Shown piece by piece: positions 10,690 through 21,300 of a DNA stretch of 64,000 bases. A program made the translations under genes and the position numbers. The stretch covers positions 5,778,501-5,842,500 of the forward strand of contig OY756958.1 in the NCBI GenBank assembly GCA_963580455.1, in the 5' to 3' direction. Below the pieces are notes generated by a model, which ran no database searches, was not told the DNA's origin, and saw nothing but the letters and a program-made list of their open reading frames with translations. How positions within the stretch are numbered: the first letter of the stretch is position 1; the number at the start of each line of letters is the position of its first letter. Source of the stretch: Euonymus europaeus. Taxonomy: Eukaryota; Streptophyta; Magnoliopsida; Celastrales; Celastraceae.

Positions 10690-13613
10690 TCATGGCTTCA
10701 AATCAAACTTTTCTTCCAGTAGTGAATAAACTTCACTCAGAGAAGACACCTTGAAATCTGGCTGTAGATCCAATTCCGCAAAATCAGAAGAGCCATACCT
10801 CCCTTTTTCATCAAGCAAACATGTGAATGCTCCTGCTCCTTTCCCACAAGCCACCTGTTAACACCAGATAATTACACTCTCTGCTTGATCAACTTAAAAT
10901 TCAGTCACGGAATTAATTGTAACAAGTGCAGCATAAAACAAATTTTGTTTGATCAGCAATTAAAAAAAGAAAGAAAAAAGAAAGAAAGAAAAAGGAACTG
11001 CAACCTGATAAGCTTTGGATAAAACAAATAAAATGAAAACCTTTGAAGAACAGGAACCCTTTTCATAGAAAATATGGTAAGAGGCAACACACTCACATCA
11101 TCTTTAAGGCTATCACCAACCATTATGACTTCGCTTGGCTCAACATCCCAAGTTGAACAGATATGCAGCAGGGGAGATGGGTCTGGTTTATAAGGACGAA
11201 ACTCCCTGCTTAATGCTGGAAAAAATGCCATCTGCAGTAATTATTCATGTTACAAAGATCAAATATACATATTATGCTCACAAACAAAATTCTGCGGAGG
11301 CAACACCAGGAAGAGATATCCTAAGTGCAAAGGTCTATGGTTATTTTTTGTCTTCACTACTGTTTCTATTTTCCATAGGACAGATAGATAGGAGAGAAGC
11401 ATGGAGAGTTCATCTTTGCTTGTGGGAGAGTTCATCAGTCGAAAGGTATTCCAGAACATTAAGATGCCATACTCTTGAGCTAAAGCTATCAGAGGTACAT
11501 TCGAAAGCATAATTTATAATGAGACTCTTATTTATCAATTTTTGGTGGTAAGGACTCTTAAGGATTCTATGATGTGATAGTTTAGTTATCGGTGAACCAT
11601 TTGGATACTGGTAAAAGCTGGATGTTTCTGATCAGCATTAGTCCAAACACAATGGCCAAGTAATTTAAGATTACCACAACTTTTTTTTTTTTTTTTTTTG
11701 GATAGAGCTACCTCATTAACCTTCAACAAAATCTTTGTTACACTTAGGGATACTTACACCAAATCGGACATGGAACAGATCAACAGCTTCCTTGATGTTG
11801 CGAGTGATTAACCCCCTTCTGCAATAGAACAAAAACCTTTGTTAACGCAGAGATACATAGGTTTTCCTCCACACGTATCTATAACGTAAAAGAAGGCTAC
11901 ATGCCCATTCAATATAGTCTGTGCCGACAAAATGTAATATGCATCCCATATTTCAAAATTTCAGATTACCTGAATGCCATCCCACGTAAGACAAGTGCAA
12001 AACAATTACACCAAGACGATTCAATAAATGTCTAGCACAAATGCTAGAAAATGGTGTCATGAAATGGAGAAAATAAATGACAGGATTTCTTTTATTTCAA
12101 ACAGAAATTTTATTTTCTTACAGCACTGAGGTGAAAAGAAGATTACAAAGAGGTTAAAAAATGTCCTCAAAAAGGTTGTTACAAGCCCAGAGCACCTTAG
12201 TTTTAAGGTCGTACAAGAATTGCCTATGAAGGAACAATTAATGTTATGAAACAGCCATAAACTTATGCTGTTCCTATCTTCTGAAATCAGTTGCATAATA
12301 AGCCAAAGAACAATTTGAATGGCATAGAGAGACTGAAACAGAGGAAATGCTAGAGTTATGAATCTTATGATTTCAAGTGCACAGCAGGAAGTGGCTGAAG
12401 ACTTGTACCTCAAGAAAAAAGAAAATTAACTGATCAATTCTCATAAGCATTTTAGACCCATAAAAATTGTTATAAATCAACCTGAACTAATAGCCAAAAC
12501 CTGAAATCAGTGAAATGGCAGATAACAATGGAAGGCAAACGGTCTGCCAAAATTACAGCCGCCAATAACAAAAGAAACTGGAAAATAACTAAAAGGAGTT
12601 CGAACTTCACCTAATTTTCTTTGAATCAAGAAAATCACAAAGTTCTGCAGCACCTGCACCACATAACATAAGAAATTGCTGACTTCTCTTCTAACAATAT
12701 GACAATTAATCTGGCATTGTGATGGATCATTCCAACATTCAAATTGATAAATTACCTGCACGTGAATGCACGGATGTGCATAGAATAGTGAACCAGTGAG
12801 AACAAAAACGATTTAAGTTATGCAAAATGTAAAACAAACACACTCTTAGTAGTTAGTATGCTTTTAATCTATCTCCACCAAAAGCAAGACAGAACATATA
12901 ATTCTATTCTACCAAAGACCTTTCCCTTACTTGGTTTGGCAAAATGAGTCTAGAGGTACAATTTCAGGTACCCAATTCAGCCAACTCAACAGGTTTAGAG
13001 ATTCAAATAGCAGACCAGAATTATAAGAGTGTTTATGTTCAATTTCTTCCACACAGACATAACACAGCAAACAAGCAATTGTGCTGATCAGAGACACCTG
13101 ATAACAAATAAAGGATAATAGGCTTAGTTCTTCGAACATTCACCCAAATTCAGTAAAATTACTAGCCCATCAGAAGGAAAACCAGTTTACTTTAAACCTT
13201 ACAATCACTAACAAGTTGAAACAGAAAAGATAATTTGAACAATTGAAGAATGCGTAAACAACTCAACCAGGCTAACCGGGCATGATCTGGAGGCGTTCGA
13301 GGCCTTGACGTTCGTAATCGGCGATGATTTCATACGCCTTTTGCTGTTTATCGGGGGTCCATTTCTCAATGTGGTGCAAAATATCAATACCCGACGGATT
13401 CTCCGCCTTAACTCTCCGGTACTCCTTTTCTCCAAGCACGGCTTTGTACATTGCGCCGAAGTCGATAACGGGGACCGTTAGGGTTCCGTCCATGTCGAAA
13501 ACGACGCCCCTGAGGCGCCTTTTTGGGGTGAAAGAGGTCACACTGTAAGTCATTGTTGGAGCGAGGGACTTTGGGTGCAGGAATAATAAAGCTCTTGAGA
13601 GGATAAAGGGCAT
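10690..13613 (-). CDS. HAD-superfamily hydrolase, five exons, complete
   Basis: Five exons join in phase with canonical GT/AG sites: 13613-13277, 12653-12611, 11818-11758, 11231-11097 and 10854-10690 (stop TGA), giving 246 aa. HAD motif I is VVFDMDGTLT, with both catalytic Asp residues. Motif II is the Thr in LITRN. Motif III is the Lys in RPYKPDPSP, and motif IV is MVGDSLKDD. All four motifs are intact, so it should be an active phosphatase-type hydrolase. The organisation matches the plant gene typified by Arabidopsis At2g33255 (from memory; substrate unknown to me). The first ATG adds a short hydrophobic, Ser/Leu-rich leader before MTYSVTSF, which could be an organelle-targeting peptide. 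The ATG at about 13554 is the alternative start. Introns 1 and 2 are several hundred bases each. The neighbours are unrelated transposons. Confidence 0.9.
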
Positions 13614-14493
13614 GCTAGTTTATGATTTCGTGTGGTTTGGATTTCGATGGAGATGGACGATAAAGGCAGTGGAGTGGTTGAAGACGATGATCGAAAACAA
13701 AAACTGTGTGCCGCACTCTGAACCTGGTTGGTGGGCCTTCGTCCTTTGTTTTTGTCTTCTTAGTTGGACCGTTGTGTGGATGTGTGGACGTCGTATGTGA
13801 TCAGGCATCAAATTTACTTTAATATTCAAACGGATGGATCCCTCAAATACCCATGAATTACACGTGATTTATAACATGTACTATTAACTCTTTTTTTGAC
13901 ATTGCTATATAGTGAAAGATGTTTTTTTAGTGATATAGATAAATCTTTAGAGTGATTTTTTTTAAAATATGTGAGATTTAATATTGATTTTGATATAATT
14001 TTGTTGAAAAATAGATAAAAGACACTTGATATTTAGAAAGATAAAAAGAAAAATATATGAGAAGATGGGAGGGTCAGTGCTATACTTTATTACTGTAAAT
14101 TGAGAATAGAGAGAGAAAATTGTTTATTGCAGGATTCTCAAAATATATTTAATGGTGCAAATTTACACTGCTTAAAAATCAATGTAAAAGTGTACTGATA
14201 CTCTTCTAAACCTAAAATATATAGGGTTTTATATTTCATTGATGTGCAATACTGGAAGACATATTTTTGATAATATGAACGAGTATATGACTTAACTTTT
14301 TATGTAATATAGGTGAGACTCGATTGAGAAATTGAAATTTCTCATACCACTGAAGTTGCTATGCTCTTTAAGTAAAAAAAGAAAGAAAAACATGAGAATT
14401 TCATGGGAAAAAAAACTTTTAGCCCCCATGCAACTATACATCGACTTACATTTGGTTCTTGCACTTTTTCTCCCTAAAAATGTTTTGGCCACA
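13614..14493. other. Probable promoter side of the hydrolase gene, then AT-rich DNA
   Basis: The stretch upstream of the minus-strand hydrolase gene should hold its promoter and 5' UTR, but I cannot fix a TATA box. From about 13830 on the DNA is AT-rich with no coding pattern. Confidence 0.4.
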
Positions 14494-14503
14494 CAAAAAT
14501 CTA

Positions 14504-14670
14504 GGGTAAATACAACTTTTGATCTCCGAAAGATACCCTATGTTTCAGTTTTATCACCGAATGATAAAACGTTTTAACTTAATCACCTAACTTCTCATTT
14601 TGTTCTAGTCTAACCATTCGGTCAGAATTCCCAAAATCGGGCAGCTATTTCGCTTATGTGGCATTTGACC
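14504..14670 (+). repeat. MULE left terminal inverted repeat
   Basis: Matches the reverse complement of 18505-18672 at most positions, with scattered substitutions and one indel. It includes the shared block GGGCAGCTATTTCGCTTATG. Confidence 0.95.
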
Positions 14671-15392
14671 TTGGCTTGTACTGTTAGATTGCGTGACGTG
14701 GAAATATATGCATTTGATGGTCCAGATCATGTGCACGTGTAATGAATTTGGCGGGACAAAAAAACCCCAGATGATCAGATATTTTTCAGGAAAGCCAATT
14801 TGTTCATCTCTTTCACATTCGAAACATTTCTGACATGCAAATACTCTCAAAGCTCTGAATCACGACTCTACGAACTCATTCTGCGTGTTCATTGCGAGTA
14901 ATTATTCCGTGCGTTCTTGCAAACCATTTTCGACTTTACAGGTAAGAAATCATTTCTTCGTGTCTGTGGTGTTTCTTTGAGTATGTGATTTCATGGAGCA
15001 TTCATTAATGTTTCGTTTTCTTTTTGCTTGTTCTGAACCCTATTTTGCTTGGATTTTCTTTTCATCTCTATTCTCCATGTATGAAACCCTAGAAAATTGC
15101 AGACATTTCATTGATTGTTCATTATGGTCATTTGGACTCTATTTTGTGCATTTTCATAGGTTTGTGAAGTAGAATGAACCCTGTCGCAAGAAGGCCAATT
15201 ACTAGAGCTTCAAACAAGTTGAAAAGGGCTGCTCAAAATGTCGGCTTCTCTGGTGTTCTTATCATTGATGATGATGATGATGATCGGGTTTTGGATTCTG
15301 TTGTGAACACTAATGTGGATGTTGCTGGGAAACAGAGTGATGTTGCTGGCAAGCAGAGTGATGTTGATTCCATTGTTGGAGGTAAAGAGGTT

Positions 15393-15675
15393 TGATGATG
15401 CACAGACCTGGGCCTGGTACACACCATGGAGGTATTGTCCGCTCTGGGCCGCAAGCGGACCGCACGGCTTTATTTCAGGCAAAGCCCGCCTCCGTGGCTT
15501 ACGCCCCCTCACACGAGGTCATGGGTTCGACACTCACGTCACTCATCGACTCTCACGAGCGCGGGTTGGGCCACGGAGGCGGGCTTTGCCTGAAATAAAG
15601 CCGTGCGGTCCGCTTGCGGCCCAGAGCGGACAATTCCTCCATGGTGTGTACCAAGCCCAGGTCTGTGCATCATCA
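15393..15675. mobile_element. Hairpin (foldback) MITE inside the MULE transposase, target duplication AGGTT
   Basis: 283 bp made of two 106-bp near-perfect inverted arms (15393-15498 and 15570-15675) around a 71-nt loop. The termini are TGATGATGCACAGACCTGGG and the flanks carry AGGTT (15388-15392 and 15676-15680). Removing the MITE and one AGGTT rejoins the transposase frame as GGKEV-HNSGIF. With it present, a TGA follows immediately. The loop holds GGTCATGGGTTCGACACTC, which resembles a tRNA-gene B box. No coding capacity; superfamily uncertain. Confidence 0.93.
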
Positions 15676-15702
15676 AGGTTCATAATTCTGGCATTTTTGA
15701 GG

Positions 15703-15990
15703 GGTTAGGTGATAACCTAGATGATCAAAATAGGGAGGATGCTCATAATGTTGATGCTGGCTTAGGTGGTAATCTTGGTGTTGGCTTAGGTGAGGATGGG
15801 TTAAGTGACAACCTGGATGTTCATAATGGGGAGGATGCTCAAAAATGTTGATGATGGATTAGGTGAGGGTGGCTTAGGTGATAGCCTGGATGTTCATAAT
15901 GGGGAGGATGCTCATATTCTTGATGCTGGATTAGGTGATGGTGGCTTAGGTGATAGCCCGGATGTTGAAAATGTTGGGGATAAATACTAT
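15703..15990 (+). repeat. Coding minisatellite in the MULE N-terminal region
   Basis: About four imperfect copies of a unit of roughly 72-84 bp, each encoding a version of LGD-NLDVHNGEDAH-DAGLG. One copy has an extra A near 15840 that shifts the frame. Confidence 0.75.
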
Positions 15991-18504
15991 GAAGACAGTC
16001 TCTGACATTGGTGACACTGATGGTGATGAGAAGGTAGGTAGTGAGGATGAATTTAGTGCTGAAGAAGTGGTTGAAGACACTAACAGTGATGATTCAGATT
16101 TCATGGAAACAAATGAATCTGAAAATGCAGATTGTTTGTTGTATGAAAGTGATAGCGATGATGGAGTAAAGAAAGGAATTTCTGGAAATCCCAAGTACAA
16201 TCCGAATGTGAATGGAGCCCAGTATGTTTTCCAGTTGGCCATGGAATTTACCACCATGGCAGAGTTCAAAACTGCCATAAGAACCTACGCAGTTGAGGGT
16301 GGATATCAAATTACTTTTTTTAGGAATGAAAAGCATAGGTGCCAGGCAAGGTGTGATGTTGGGTGCCCCTAGAGGATTTGGTGTTCAAAAATTAGTGGAG
16401 AGAGTACTTATCAGATTAAGACCTATGTTAGGCGGCATAACTGTAATAGGACTCAATTTAACAAACAAGCCAGCAGCTCATGGCTTGCACATAAGTTGGT
16501 TGACAAAATTAGGCTTGAACCTAAGATTAGTGCTGGAAATTTGGTGACATACACTAAGGAGAATATGGCATTAGGAATTTCAAGAACTCATGCGTATAGA
16601 TCTAAGGCCAATGCAATGGAGATCATAGAAGGGAAGCACAAAGAACAATATGGGAAACTAAGATCATATATGTCAGAGTTGTTGAGAACAAATACAGGAA
16701 GCACTTGCAACGTATTGGTCGATAGGGACAGGCCAGAGGACCCAGCAGTATTCAAGAGAGCTTATATCTGCTTGGCCCCTCTTAAGAACGGATTCCTGGC
16801 AAGTTGTAGACCTCTTATAGGACTTGATGGTTGTTTTTTAAAACTTCTTATGGAGGGAAACTCTTGACTGTCGTAGCACAAGATGGAGCAAATGGTATTT
16901 TCCCTATTGCATGGGCAATCGTTGAAAGTGAAAACTTTGACTCGTGGGATTGGTTTCTCAGGAAATTACTCATAGACAATGGGGGTTTTGGCACCAAGAG
17001 ATGGTGTTTCATATCAGACAAACATAAGGTATTATCTCTTGACTTTTTTGTGTTTTGTTTTGGCACTGCATAATTTAACTAACATTGTGTGTTTCATGTA
17101 GGGTTTGGTTGGGGCAATTGATGGACTTTCTAGGGAAATCGAGTAGGGCATCGAGCATAGATTCTGTGTATGACATATATATGCAAACTTTAACAAGTTT
17201 TCTAGTGCACAATTTAGAAAATTGGTCTATGATGCTGCGAAGTCTACCACACTACAAGTGTTCCATTCAAACATGCAGAAGATCAAAGATCTAGACCAAG
17301 AAGCTTGGAAGTATTTAGATGAGATTGAGCCTTGTTTATGGACAAGGGCTGCTTTCCTGACACATTGCAAGAATGACAACATTGTTAACAACATGTCAGA
17401 GAGTTACAATTCAAAGATATTGAATATCAAAGATAAGCCCATTATTACCATGCTGGAGGAGCTCAGAGCTGAGGCAATGGATAGGCATGTCAAGCTACGG
17501 ACTAAGATACAAAGAAAGAGACAAAAACTTAAAAAGGAGTACATGAAAGGCTGAACTAAGAGTTTGAAAAAAGTCGATCATGGATAGCAAAGTGGACAGG
17601 AAATGATGCACAGTCAGTTTTTCAGGTAAATCTGTTGGTTTATCTTCAGTAGTAAAATATTTATGGTTCATTATTTGAATATGTGACAGTGCATATTGTT
17701 GGATGATATTGGATGATGTTTCAGGTCACCAAAAAGCCAGAGCAATATGTTGTCAATGTTCGTGATGCATCATGCTCATGCAGGGCATGAGACCTATCTG
17801 GCATTCCTTGCGTACATGTCGTGGCAGCAATTGAATGGCTGCATAAGGACCCAACAGACTTTGTGCATGAGGCATACACAAGGAGCTGGAAGTGAGCAGG
17901 GTAGCACTGCTGCTGGAAAGCCTACCAAACATATGTCAGTTAGGAGAAGAGGAGCCACTTTTGGGTTAACTAGTGGGAGGGACACTTTACAGAGTCCATC
18001 TGTGCGCATGGAGGGTACTTGGACTTCTTTATCATCCACTGCATCAACACTGCTAGGCGCAACATCGAGCTCTAGGTACAATGGTTGGTTACGTGCAACT
18101 CAAGAATCCATTAACGAAGCAAGGAAGAATGCTTAGGGAGGAGTTAATGGCATGCATGTTTTGGATGGCTTTTTTGTTGTACGGCTATATATTGGATATG
18201 TAATGCATGCCTTATTTAGGTAACTGTTGCTTTTGTTCTGTATGGAGTATTTGAACTGGTTCTATATTTAATATTTGAACTGGTTAGCTGATTGTGTTTG
18301 ATGGTATGATAACTGTGATTACTCTGTTTCTATTTCATCTGGAAATTTCATTTGCAGATACGGTTTCATTTTTCGGTGACCTTATTGGAACACAGAACAT
18401 GTTATTTCAAATTGATTTGTCAACGTTGACTTGAAAAGGTAACTACACGTGTCATTTAAAAAAATAAAAAATCCGCGTGTAAAAAAATTGCCAGGTAAAC
18501 ACAT

Positions 18505-18672
18505 GGTCAAATGCCACATAAGCGAAATAGCTGCCCGATTTTGGGAATTTCTGATCGAATGGTTAGACTGGAACAAAATGAGAAGTTAGATGATTAAGTT
18601 GAAACGTTTTATCATTCGGTGACCAAAATAAAACATAGGATATCTTTCGGTGACCAAAAGTTGTATTTACCC
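18505..18672 (-). repeat. MULE right terminal inverted repeat
   Basis: Inverted partner of 14504-14670, ending GTATTTACCC before the duplicated CAAAAATCTA. Confidence 0.95.
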
Positions 18673-18826
18673 CAAAAATCTATGGCATTCAAGCTGGTGT
18701 TAGTTGTACATATTGAAGTGTTGTGTGAGAAGCCACATAGCAGAGAGATTACACGTGTAATAATAGCTCGAATAATATTTCTAACATTCCAAAAATCCCA
18801 TTTGCATCGCAGCTTAATTATGTACT

Positions 18827-20063
18827 TAGGCCTCTTCAAACGGCCCGTGGGCCTTAGGCCGGCCCAGGCCCGAAGGGACCTCGGGCTTGGGCAGCCCGAC
18901 CTAGGCTTCGGCCTTTTGCCTATCTTCTATATATCTTCTTCATCTCTACTTTAGCCTTTTGCCTGAACTCCAACCCCAAATCGATGTTTGATCTCTGAAT
19001 CCCGATCTCTATTATTTGTACTTGTAATTAGATTTGTATCAGTGAGCTATTTTTGCATTTAAATTTTTTTAGGCCCTTTCATCTCTTGGATTACAGGATG
19101 CATGGTTTGCATATGCAGATTGTAAGGAGGAAGGTGGGTAGTCTTGCTGCCTGAATTGCTAATGGGTCTTGACACATGTTTTCAAAACAACATATCAAAG
19201 ACAAAATATTTGCCTGCTTTAACTAGATGTTCCATTGGGTCAAAATTTCATGATGTTTTTTAGAAAGAGAGATAAATCACGTATCTCAAAGGAAGAAAGC
19301 ACGAAAATTGACTAGAATGAGACCCGATTTGCTGGAATATCACCATCGGAGAGCTTCCTCTCATGCCAATTCTCTGACACAGGATCTATCCGACTGGACG
19401 GAACCATCTTTACTCCCTTCGGCCTCTACATCAAGAGAAGAAGTGGAGAGAAAGGGAAGAAAGAACTTGAGGTGAAGAAGTGGAGAATAACTGGGGAGAG
19501 AGAGGAAAGAATTAAAGAAGAAAGAGAAAAGTAGGAAAGAGAACATTGGACACACGTGAGTATATTAAAACAAAAACATATCCGATCGTCCGATTAAATC
19601 AGACGGTCGTAAGCGGAATCCCGCATTGAACTATATTTGCGGGATCCCGCGGGTGAGAAAACCCCTATATATATATATCTATATGTGTGACAGTGTGCAT
19701 GTAACATGCACACTGTCACACTAATGTGTGTGTCTATATATATATATATATATAATATGTAAAGATATATTTATGTGTACATATATATATATATTGTATA
19801 GATATATTTATATGTGTGTGTATATGTATTTATGTGTGTGTATTTATGTATTAATTTAATATTTAGGCCCGAGCCCATTGGGCCAAGCCCGAAGCCTGAC
19901 CCGAGGCCCGACTTTTGGCCCGAATTCCTTGGGCCAAGGCCAGGCTTGGGCTTATCAAATTCTCTTAAGCCCGGCCCAAAGCCCGAAGAAGGCTCTCGGG
20001 CTTGGGCCAAGGCCGGGCCTGGGCCTATTTTTTTGGGCCAGCCCGGCCCGATGACGAGGCCTA
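18827..20063. mobile_element. Non-autonomous hAT-type element with GGCCC-rich subterminal regions
   Basis: The ends are TAGGCCTCTTCA and, inverted, TAGGCCTCGTCA. A perfect 8-bp duplication TATGTACT lies at 18819-18826 and 20064-20071, the hAT length. Both subterminal regions are dense in GGGCC/GGCCC (18841-18916 and 19866-20055), a pattern common in plant hAT MITEs. The 0.9-kb interior has no transposase. It holds an AT/TG microsatellite tract (about 19664-19860) and a strong hairpin at 19685-19721. Confidence 0.88.
19685..19721. repeat. Perfect 18-bp palindrome with one-base spacer
   Basis: GTGTGACAGTGTGCATGT, then A, then its exact reverse complement. It sits between TATATA tracts inside the hAT-type element. 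Confidence 0.95.
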
Positions 20064-20397
20064 TATGTACTTACTCAATCCTCTTTGTCCTACATGTGTT
20101 GATTCTCCCCAACTCAATTGTAGCTGGCAACACGCCATTAAAGCTTATGTGAAGCTTCGAACCTCTTGACAGCAACTTGTGTTTCATTTAAAAGGAAAGA
20201 TTCTAAAGTTGAAAGAGATTTTTTTATTGCGTTCTTCTTCCTCACCAAATTTCCCTTCTCCCTTAAATTTCACTTCAATTTTATAACGATTTCCATTTTG
20301 TATGGAGTTATTTGCAAGAATATGTTGAATTATAGAAGCTTTGTCATCATATGAGGAACTTTGGAGGGTGAATTTTGTGAGTTTTGCAGGATTTATA

Positions 20398-20799
20398 GTG
20401 CGTTTATTTCACATTTCGTATAGCTTAAAGTTGTAGGATTCACATAAAATGTTGTGCCAACCAAACACCACAAGACAGCTTAAAGCTGTGCAAAATAAAA
20501 TGTTGTCATTCTATATCTTTTCAGAGTTTAAAGTTGTGGGACTCACAATATTTTACAATCATATTACATAATTGTCCTTCCGTATATTAAAAGTTTTCAA
20601 TTACTTTTTATTGTAATACATTTTTTTAATTTTATCTACAAAATTAATCTAACATGAACCAAACACCCCACAAAATTTTGTTTTTGTACAGTGTAAAACT
20701 GTGGGCTCCATAACTTTTACACGACATTTTTCATAGCTTTAAACACAATATTTTTTACAGCTTAAAGTTGTGAAATGTAATTGTGAAACAAACAGAGTC
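20398..20799. mobile_element. MITE, about 402 bp, flanked by TTATA
   Basis: Imperfect inverted ends (GTGCGTTTATTTCACA and, inverted, GACTCTGTTTGTTTCACA) are flanked by TTATA at 20393-20397 and 20800-20804. The interior repeats AGCTTAAAG(T/C)TGTG several times. No coding capacity. The superfamily is not clear from the 5-bp flank. Confidence 0.7.
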
Positions 20800-20804
20800 T
20801 TATA

Positions 20805-21300
20805 ACTGATGAATTGAGGGTTTTGTGAAGATCTGATGATAATTCAACTTTGAATGTGTTAATGTAAGGTAGCATTAAATGGGTGAATGCATTATGTTAG
20901 TCTCATTCATTTTGGTGAATGTACTGTGACACATCTTCTATTGTCATTGTTCTTGTATGTTGCAAAATATTTTTGTAATGTTTTATTGGATCAATACACT
21001 TTTCCCACCAGTAAGTGCCTAAACTTTTGATTAATTCTCTCCCAATTTTCAAGATCATAAATGTTTGAGTGCTCAAATTTTATCTGATCATGTGCAAGAA
21101 GAAAATTGAAAGGATAAATTTCCAAAAGATTATGGAGGGAAAGTTTGATATTGGTTATATATGTTTAATTTTATCTATTTTTAAATTTATCTCTTAATCA
21201 ATTTATTTTTGTATTACTTTTTGTGATGGTTTGTTCTATTTATATGTTGAAATTTTATATATGTGAAAATTTATTTGTTCATTTTTCTTTGAGTACTATT
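20805..21300. other. AT-rich spacer
   Basis: No gene, RNA or clear repeat seen between the MITE and the foldback element. Confidence 0.45.

Larger units (their letters stand above)
15174..18136 (+). pseudogene. MULE transposase (MuDR family), inactivated
   Basis: The frame starts MNPVARRPITRASNKLKRAA and continues through an acidic, repeat-rich N-terminal region (to about 16180). The MuDR DNA-binding domain follows (VFQLAMEFTTMAEFKTAIRTY...RCQARCDVGCP). The MULE catalytic domain comes next: LIGLDGCFLKTSYGGKLL, FPIAWAIVESEN, SWDWFLRKLL and FISDKHKGL. A 63-bp GT/AG intron at 17039-17101 lies inside the last of these. The C-terminal SWIM zinc finger reads CSCRA-stop-DLSGIPCVH near 17771-17814. 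Defects: the hairpin MITE at 15393-15675, a frameshift near 15840, frame breaks near 16370 and 16850, stops near 17144 and 17168, and TGA where the SWIM Trp is expected. The order of domains makes the family certain; the gene cannot be functional as read. Confidence 0.92.
14504..18672 (+). mobile_element. Mutator-like element (MULE) with long TIRs, 10-bp target duplication
   Basis: Terminal inverted repeats of about 167 bp (14504-14670 and 18505-18672) begin GGGTAAATACAACTTTTG. They are flanked by a perfect 10-bp direct repeat CAAAAATCTA (14494-14503 and 18673-18682). Long TIRs and a duplication of 9-11 bp are typical of MULEs. Inside is a MuDR-type transposase gene with a 5'-UTR intron (about 14942-15159). 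The ends look intact while the transposase has nonsense changes and a MITE insertion, so this copy is non-autonomous, though its ends could still be recognised. Confidence 0.95.

Noticed and set aside
15499..15569. Possible tRNA gene from the GGGTTCGA text
   Set aside because: No cloverleaf can be drawn and no matching A box lies at the right distance; kept only as a B-box-like motif.
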